Assembly: GCA_027490555.1 (NCBI GenBank)
Contig: JAIXXW010000055.1
Coordinates: 1-12,060 of the forward strand
Direction: 5' to 3'
From: Comamonadaceae bacterium
GTDB taxonomy: Bacteria > Pseudomonadota > Gammaproteobacteria > Burkholderiales > Burkholderiaceae_C
DNA length: 12,060 nucleotides
Part shown: piece by piece, positions 7,113 to 12,060 of the stretch
Layout of the letters: each line of letters starts with the position of its first letter
How positions within the stretch are numbered: the stretch's first letter is position 1
The notes under the pieces: generated by a model
What the model saw: the letters and a program-made list of their open reading frames with translations, nothing else
Database searches by the model: none
Told to the model about the DNA's origin: nothing
Made by a program: the position numbers and the translations under genes

Positions 7113-7222
7113 GGCTTGGTCGGGGTGTCCAGATCGGTTCAGTCTAACAAAAGGCCCATGCAAAGACCGGGCTGCCAGCGGGGCGGCATCTTCGGACCTT
7201 CCAACAGGCGGGCAGACTGCGT
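7113..7222. other. Intergenic region between the ZorA-like gene and the ahcY promoter
   Basis: This 110-bp stretch should hold the leftward promoter for the ZorAB-like pair. The best -10-like hexamer on the minus strand is TAGACT (complement of 7141-7146), but no acceptable -35 lies at a normal distance, and there is no strong ribosome binding site before the start at 7112. I see no repeats, operators or small genes here. The rest of the 300-bp gap up to ahcY is the riboswitch and its terminator. Confidence 0.4.
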
Positions 7223-7235
7223 TAGAATGGCGGCT
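7200..7235 (+). promoter_or_regulatory. Candidate sigma-70 promoter for the ahcY leader
   Basis: A good -10 hexamer, TAGAAT, is at 7223-7228. Transcription would begin about seven bases later, at 7234-7235, exactly where the riboswitch P1 stem starts. The -35 is weak: TTCCAA at 7199-7204 or CCAACA at 7201-7206 match only three of six consensus bases. The fit between predicted start and aptamer edge is the main support. Confidence 0.55.
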
Positions 7236-7327
7236 TCCGAGGAGCGTTGCAGCGCCCCCTGGCTTGATCCCTAAGCCGGCAGCGGGGCGTGAGGCTCGGA
7301 ACACTTCAACAGCAACGACGCTCATCC
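7235..7327 (+). ncRNA. S-adenosylhomocysteine (SAH) riboswitch aptamer
   Basis: The leader of ahcY matches the SAH riboswitch class. P1 pairs TTCCGAG (7235-7241) with CTCGGAA (7295-7301). P2 pairs CGCCCC (7253-7258) with GGGGCG (7284-7289) and continues into a CTGGCTT/AAGCCGG helix (7259-7265 with 7273-7279). The pseudoknot helix joins GAGCG (7242-7246) to CGCTC (7319-7323) and TTGC (7247-7250) to GCAA (7312-7315), with a CGA bulge at 7316-7318. The conserved GAGGAGCG and GCAACGACGCTC segments are present. Members of this class sit upstream of ahcY and turn expression on when SAH accumulates; position and linked genes agree. Confidence 0.95.
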
Positions 7328-7353
7328 ACATGACGTGGGGTGAGCCTGTTTTT
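7320..7353 (+). terminator. Riboswitch-controlled intrinsic terminator upstream of ahcY
   Basis: GCTCATCC (7320-7327) pairs with GGGGTGAGC read back from 7345 to 7338, including one T-G wobble, and the helix can extend with one bulged G. It is followed by CTGTTTTT (7346-7353). The 5' arm reuses 7320-7323, which also form the 3' strand of the aptamer pseudoknot, so the two folds exclude each other. The expected result is termination without SAH and read-through with SAH bound. Confidence 0.8.
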
Positions 7354-7412
7354 CCATCCAGAGCACCCACCCACGCAGGTGGCCTTTTCACTTTGCTTTG
7401 GAGTTTTTCACC

Positions 7413-8846
<1,434 letters not shown>

Positions 8847-8855
8847 TCCACCCGC

Positions 8856-9650
8856 ATGCGCATTGACCAACTGCTCGTCGAGCGTGGATTGGCCGTTTCC
8901 CGTTCCCAGGCCCAGCGCCTGATTGCTGCGGGTGTGAAATGGCAACAGCCCGACGGGCAGTGGCGTGCGGTGGTGAAAAACCGTGACGAGGTGCCGCATG
9001 CTGCGGCGCTGGAATTGCTCGACGATGCCGAGTCGCGGTATGTCTCGCGCGGTGGCCTCAAGCTCGCAGGGGCCCTGCAGGCCACCGGCTTGCCGGTGCA
9101 AGGTTGGCGTTGCCTGGATGTGGGACAAAGCACGGGGGGCTTCACCGACTGCCTGTTGCAGCGGGGGGCGGCCCAGGTGGTGGGCATCGATGTGGGCCAT
9201 GCGCAGCTGCATCCGCGCATCCGTGAAGACGACCGCGTGGTGTGCATCGAAGGGCTCAATGCCCGCGAGCTGGTGCCGGGGGATGCGCGGGTGCCGGATG
9301 CGCTGGCCGGTTTTGATCTGGTGGTGGGGGATGTGTCCTTCATCTCGCTCACCCTGGTCTTGCCGGGCGTGGTGCATTTGCTCCGCCCAGGCGGGCACTT
9401 GCTGATGCTGGTCAAGCCCCAGTTCGAGTTGCAACCCGGTCAGGTTGGCAAGGGCGGCATCGTGAAAGACGAGGCCCATTACCCCCTCATCGAACGCCGG
9501 GTGCGCACGGCCTTGACCGATCTGGGTCTGCAGGTGAGGGCCTGGCTCGACAGCCCGATCGCAGGCGGTGACGGCAACCGTGAATTTTTTGTGCAAGCCT
9601 GTTGGGCCGAGTCGGCCGCGAAGGCGCATGCCCTGGCCAACGACGATTGA
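8856..9650 (+). CDS. tlyA: TlyA-family S4-domain RNA 2'-O-methyltransferase
   Basis: A 264-residue protein with an N-terminal S4 RNA-binding domain (MRIDQLLVERGLAVSRSQAQ, residues 1-20, extending to about 60) and a C-terminal FtsJ-like methyltransferase. The SAM-binding motif is LDVGQSTGGFTD at 87-98; glutamine replaces the alanine often found there. The catalytic K-D-K-E set of 2'-O-methyltransferases is visible: K69 in RGGLKL, D159 in GDVSF, K187 in LVKPQFE, E243 in NREFF. TlyA proteins methylate ribose groups in 16S and/or 23S rRNA; older annotation as hemolysin is common. It starts 9 bp after ahcY without an obvious ribosome binding site, so it is probably coupled to ahcY translation. Its reaction produces SAH, the substrate of AhcY and ligand of the riboswitch. 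Confidence 0.93.
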   Translation: MRIDQLLVERGLAVSRSQAQRLIAAGVKWQQPDGQWRAVVKNRDEVPHAAALELLDDAESRYVSRGGLKLAGALQATGLPVQGWRCLDVGQSTGGFTDCLLQRGAAQVVGIDVGHAQLHPRIREDDRVVCIEGLNARELVPGDARVPDALAGFDLVVGDVSFISLTLVLPGVVHLLRPGGHLLMLVKPQFELQPGQVGKGGIVKDEAHYPLIERRVRTALTDLGLQVRAWLDSPIAGGDGNREFFVQACWAESAAKAHALANDD

Positions 9651-9667
9651 TTTTGGAAGGTGTTGTG

Positions 9668-10507
9668 ATGTCTGTTTTGAAGCTGCCCATCAGCCTGGAA
9701 TTTTTCCCGCCCAAGACGCCCGAGGGCGCCGAAAAACTGCGCCTTGTGCGTCAAAAACTGTACCCACTCCAGCCCGAGTTCTGCTCGGTGACCTATGGCG
9801 CAGGCGGCTCCACGCAAGAGGGCACTTTTGCCACCGTGGCCCAGATACAAGCCGAAGGTGTGAGCGCTGCGTGCCACTTCTCATGCATCGGTGCGACCAA
9901 GGATTCGGTGCGCACCGAGTTGGCCACGCTCAAGGCCATGGGGGTCCAACGGCTGGTGGCTTTGCGGGGTGATTTGCCCAGTGGATACGGTGCTGGCGGT
10001 GAATTCCAACATGCCAGCGACCTGGTGGCTTTCATCCGTGCCGAAACCGGTGACGACTTCCACATCGAGGTGGCGGCCTACCCCGAAATCCACCCCCAGG
10101 CCAAGTCGCCCGAACTCGACCTGCAGGCCTTTGCCACCAAGGTCAAGGCCGGGGCGAACTCGGCCATCACGCAGTACTTCTACAACAGCGATGCGTATTT
10201 CCGCTTTGTGGACGATGCCTACAAACTGGGCGTGGATGTGCCCGTGGTCCCTGGCATCATGCCCATCACCAGCTCTTCCCAGCTGCTGCGGTTCTCGGAC
10301 GCTTGCGGTGCCGAGATTCCGCGTTGGATCCGTCTGCGCCTGCAGGCCTATGGCGACGACGTCGAGTCGATCAAGGCCTTTGGCCTGGACGTGGTGAGCG
10401 ATCTGTGTGAACAGCTCATCAACGGGGGCGTGCCCGCCATCCACTTCTACACCATGAACCAGAGCGCGGCCACCCTGGACATCGTGAAAAGACTCGGCGC
10501 TGCTTGA
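9668..10507 (+). CDS. metF: 5,10-methylenetetrahydrofolate reductase
   Basis: An FAD-containing TIM-barrel enzyme that reduces 5,10-methylene-THF to 5-methyl-THF, the methyl donor for methionine synthase. Length is 279 residues, close to bacterial MetF (about 280-300). Recognised blocks: LEFFPPKTPEGAEKL near the start with E11 as the catalytic glutamate, SVTYGAGGST at 40-49, FSCIGATKDSV at 71-81, ALRGDLPSG at 98-106 with D102 near the flavin, and ITQYFYN at 167-173 with Q169. The ATG at 9668 is chosen over an upstream in-frame start inside tlyA because GGAAGG at 9655-9660 lies seven bases before it and the protein then begins right before the first barrel strand. It follows tlyA by 17 bp, likely in the same transcript as ahcY. 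MetF feeds, and AhcY drains, the same methyl cycle. Confidence 0.97.
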   Translation: MSVLKLPISLEFFPPKTPEGAEKLRLVRQKLYPLQPEFCSVTYGAGGSTQEGTFATVAQIQAEGVSAACHFSCIGATKDSVRTELATLKAMGVQRLVALRGDLPSGYGAGGEFQHASDLVAFIRAETGDDFHIEVAAYPEIHPQAKSPELDLQAFATKVKAGANSAITQYFYNSDAYFRFVDDAYKLGVDVPVVPGIMPITSSSQLLRFSDACGAEIPRWIRLRLQAYGDDVESIKAFGLDVVSDLCEQLINGGVPAIHFYTMNQSAATLDIVKRLGAA

Positions 10508-10612
10508 GCGCCGCAGCGCGCAGTGTCCTGCCGCACACTGGGCGTGAAAGCAACGCCAGGTCTTGATGCCGCGCAAGGCCTGCCCCGCCGCAGGACGGGG
10601 CACTGGCGGCAT
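10508..10612 (+). other. Cluster of hairpins in the metF-ompW intergenic region
   Basis: Several stem-loops follow the metF stop codon: GCGC/GCGC (10508-10519), CAGTGT/ACACTG (10521-10540, loop CCTGCCGC), GGCGT/ACGCC (10541-10557), and a composite hairpin in which ATGCCGC (10566-10572) pairs with GCGGCAT (10606-10612), enclosing TGCCCCG/CGGGGCA (10581-10587 with 10596-10602). None is followed by a T-run, so this is not a textbook intrinsic terminator. It could be a 3' protective structure for the metF transcript, a Rho-linked end, or a structured RNA. The hairpins are visible; the function is unknown. Confidence 0.5.
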
Positions 10613-10660
10613 TGACTTGCCTCAAATGGGCTGCACTTGGCGGCCATTCCAATGGCATCG
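10612..10660 (+). promoter_or_regulatory. Candidate FNR/Anr-type class II promoter for ompW
   Basis: TTGACTTGCCTCAA at 10612-10625 matches the palindromic FNR core TTGA-N6-TCAA (consensus TTGAT-N4-ATCAA). Its centre is 10618.5. A -10-like TCCAAT at 10648-10653 would place the transcript start near 10660, putting the box at -41.5, the class II activating position. ompW genes of enteric bacteria are known to respond to FNR. This is a spacing-based inference from a four-of-five match in each half-site. Confidence 0.4.
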
Positions 10661-10696
10661 AGAGGTGTTTCTCTCGTTTACCAAAGGAATATCAAC

Positions 10697-11293
10697 ATGA
10701 AAAAATTCACATGGTGTGCAGCACTGCTGATGGCGGCCTCGGCCACGGGCGTGATGGCGCAAGTTCAAGGCGAGAGTCCATGGCTGGTGCGCTTGCGCTC
10801 GGTGCATCTGGACAGTGTCAACAAGGACACCACCCCCCTGGGTTTGTCCATCGACAACAAGAGCTTTGCAGAAATCGACTTCACCTACTTTTTCAACAAG
10901 AACCTGGCGACCGAGTTGGTGCTGACCACCCCGCAAAGACAACGTGTGTACGCGAGTGGCACCGACATCGGCTCCTTCAAGCACTTGCCCCCCACGCTCA
11001 TGCTGCAGTACCACTTCACGGATGTGCAGGGTGTCAAACCTTATGTGGGTGCAGGCATCAACTACACCCGTTTCAGTGGTGAGTCCTTGCCCACAGGTGT
11101 CACCCTGGACAGCCACAGCTGGGGCACGGCCTGGCAGGCCGGTTTTGACATCCCGATCGACAAGAACTGGTCGATCAACCTGGATGTGAAAAAAGTCTAT
11201 ATCCGCACGGATGTGTATGCCGATGGCGTCGGCTTGGGCCGTTTGCGTGTCGACCCGATGTTCTACGGCGTGGGCATCGGCTACCGCTATTGA
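10697..11293 (+). CDS. ompW: OmpW-family outer-membrane beta-barrel protein
   Basis: A 198-residue protein with a clear signal peptide (MKKFTWCAALL then an Ala-rich core) and likely cleavage after residue 21 (VMA|Q). The mature part alternates polar and aromatic residues as in a small eight-stranded barrel and ends GVGIGYRY, an aromatic C-terminus suited to Bam-mediated insertion. Family features are the early PWLVRLRSVHL strand (28-38), SFAEIDFTYFFNKNLATEL (56-74), LPPTLMLQYHF (97-107), VKPYVGAGINYTRF (113-126) and SWGTAWQAGFD (141-151). OmpW proteins form narrow hydrophobic channels and are linked to stress and oxygen response; the transported molecule here is unknown. AAGGA at 10684-10688 sits eight bases before the ATG. 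Its 3' end is 40 bp from the convergent ybeY stop, and no clear terminator is seen between them. Confidence 0.93.
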   Translation: MKKFTWCAALLMAASATGVMAQVQGESPWLVRLRSVHLDSVNKDTTPLGLSIDNKSFAEIDFTYFFNKNLATELVLTTPQRQRVYASGTDIGSFKHLPPTLMLQYHFTDVQGVKPYVGAGINYTRFSGESLPTGVTLDSHSWGTAWQAGFDIPIDKNWSINLDVKKVYIRTDVYADGVGLGRLRVDPMFYGVGIGYRY

Positions 11294-11333
11294 AGGGCCT
11301 GTCCGACCGGTTGAAACGCGTGGCCGTGCTTGC

Positions 11334-11789
11334 TCAGCGGTAGGGGTTGGCCAGACCCAGACCCGCGAGAATGGCCACCTCGTAGGCTTCCATGTCCTCG
11401 GCATCGGCCTGGCTGGTCTCGTGGTCCCAGCCTTGCGCGTGCAGCGTGCCGTGCACCAGCAGGTGGGTGTAATGCGCCGACAGTGTCTTGCCCTGTTCCT
11501 GGGCCTCCCGTGCCACCACCGGCGCGCACAGCACCAGGTCGGCCATCACCACCGGTGCTTGCGCGTAGTCGAAGGTCAGCACATTGGTGGCGTAGTCCTT
11601 TTGGCGGTAGCGCTGGTTCAGCGCGCGACCTTCGGCCTCGTCCACGATGCGCACCGTGATCTCGGCGTCATCGCTCAGCGCATGGCGGATGGCGCGGCTG
11701 ACGGCGTGTCGGGGCAGGGCAGCGCGGTGGCGGGCGGCGTGGGGGATGTCGCCAAATTGCAGCGACAGTTGCAGGTGTTTCAGGGCCAT
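11334..11789 (-). CDS. ybeY: Endoribonuclease YbeY (rRNA maturation factor)
   Basis: A small metal-dependent endoribonuclease, 151 residues, involved in 16S rRNA 3'-end maturation and ribosome quality control. The zinc-binding signature HGTLHAQGWDH is at 113-123, with H113, H117 and H123 as ligands. The preceding conserved block ATNVLTF is at 67-73 and an acidic segment MEAYEVAIL is near 133-141. The length is typical. The start at 11789 is taken because the protein then begins immediately before the first conserved strand; the open frame continues upstream but that part is antisense-phase sequence over phoH. It lies 19 bp downstream of phoH, a widespread gene pair, and no strong ribosome binding site is visible. 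Confidence 0.95.
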   Translation of the reverse strand: MALKHLQLSLQFGDIPHAARHRAALPRHAVSRAIRHALSDDAEITVRIVDEAEGRALNQRYRQKDYATNVLTFDYAQAPVVMADLVLCAPVVAREAQEQGKTLSAHYTHLLVHGTLHAQGWDHETSQADAEDMEAYEVAILAGLGLANPYR

Positions 11790-11808
11790 GGCGTGGGGTC
11801 CGGTGTGC

Positions 11809-12060
11809 TCAGTCGTCGGTGGGCAAGGCCTGGCGGCGGGTGGTGACGCCCGCCCGCATGGCGGCGCTGCCCTGTGCGTCGTAGGCGTCCACGATGCGCG
11901 CCACCAGCGGGTGGCGCACCACATCGGCGCTGGAAAAGCGTGTGAAGGCGATGCCCTTGACCCGCTTGAGCACGCGCTCGGCATCGATCAGGCCGCTCAA
12001 CTGCCCTTTGGGCAGGTCGATCTGGCTGACATCGCCGGTGACCACGGCTTTGGCGCCAAA
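11809..12060 (-). CDS. phoH: PhoH-family ATPase, C-terminal fragment
   Basis: The last 83 codons of a PhoH-like (PhoL/YbeZ-type) P-loop ATPase whose 5' part lies beyond the right edge. The visible sequence opens with FGAKAVVTGDVSQIDLP, a strongly conserved PhoH block after the Walker B region, followed by GLIDAERVLKRVKGIAF and FSSADVVRHPLVARIVDAY, the typical C-terminal helices. The protein ends in a short polar tail. PhoH proteins of this type are cytosolic and are thought to act with YbeY in RNA processing. Gene order phoH then ybeY supports this. The nucleotide-binding loop itself cannot be checked in this window. Confidence 0.94.
   Translation of the reverse strand, partial: FGAKAVVTGDVSQIDLPKGQLSGLIDAERVLKRVKGIAFTRFSSADVVRHPLVARIVDAYDAQGSAAMRAGVTTRRQALPTDD

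Noticed and set aside
8856..9650. Hemolysin, as TlyA homologues are often labelled
   Set aside because: The S4 domain and intact K-D-K-E methyltransferase residues show an RNA methyltransferase; there is no toxin feature.
10566..10612. Intrinsic terminator for metF
   Set aside because: The stem is strong but is followed by TGACTTGCC rather than a T-run, so it was kept only as part of a structured region.

Overview
The window looks like chromosomal DNA from a GC-rich betaproteobacterium of the order Burkholderiales, most likely Comamonadaceae. This rests on the abundance of Bug/TctC-type receptors, an SAH-riboswitch-controlled ahcY beside metF, the phoH-ybeY pair, and uniformly GC-rich codon use. 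I could not run a similarity search, so family calls come from motifs and gene order. There are no rRNAs, tRNAs, insertion sequences or CRISPR arrays that I can see.

Left third (1-5410): a tripartite tricarboxylate transport locus. A leftward tctC-tctB-tctA operon encodes a periplasmic receptor and the small and large membrane subunits. It diverges from a rightward tctD-tctE two-component system, the usual arrangement in which the sensor kinase and OmpR-type regulator control transporter expression. A second TctC/Bug-type receptor begins at 127 and runs off the left edge. Between it and tctA lie nested direct and inverted repeats.

Middle (5385-7112): a leftward two-gene unit encoding a MotA/TolQ/ExbB-type protein and a MotB/OmpA-type protein. 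Both closely resemble ZorA and ZorB of the Zorya anti-phage system, but no ZorC, ZorD or ZorE effector is next to them and the ZorA-like protein lacks the long tail. This is the most intriguing locus in the window: an orphan 5:2-type ion-driven motor of unknown purpose.

Right third (7223-10507): an S-adenosylhomocysteine (SAH) riboswitch with an overlapping intrinsic terminator precedes ahcY, tlyA and metF, closely spaced on the + strand. AhcY removes SAH and MetF makes the methyl donor for methionine synthesis. TlyA is an S4-domain RNA methyltransferase that makes SAH. The cluster therefore appears to be switched on when SAH accumulates.

Right end: a structured intergenic region and a candidate FNR-type promoter precede an OmpW-family outer-membrane protein (10697-11293). 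Convergent to it lie ybeY and the 3' end of phoH, which continue off the right edge.
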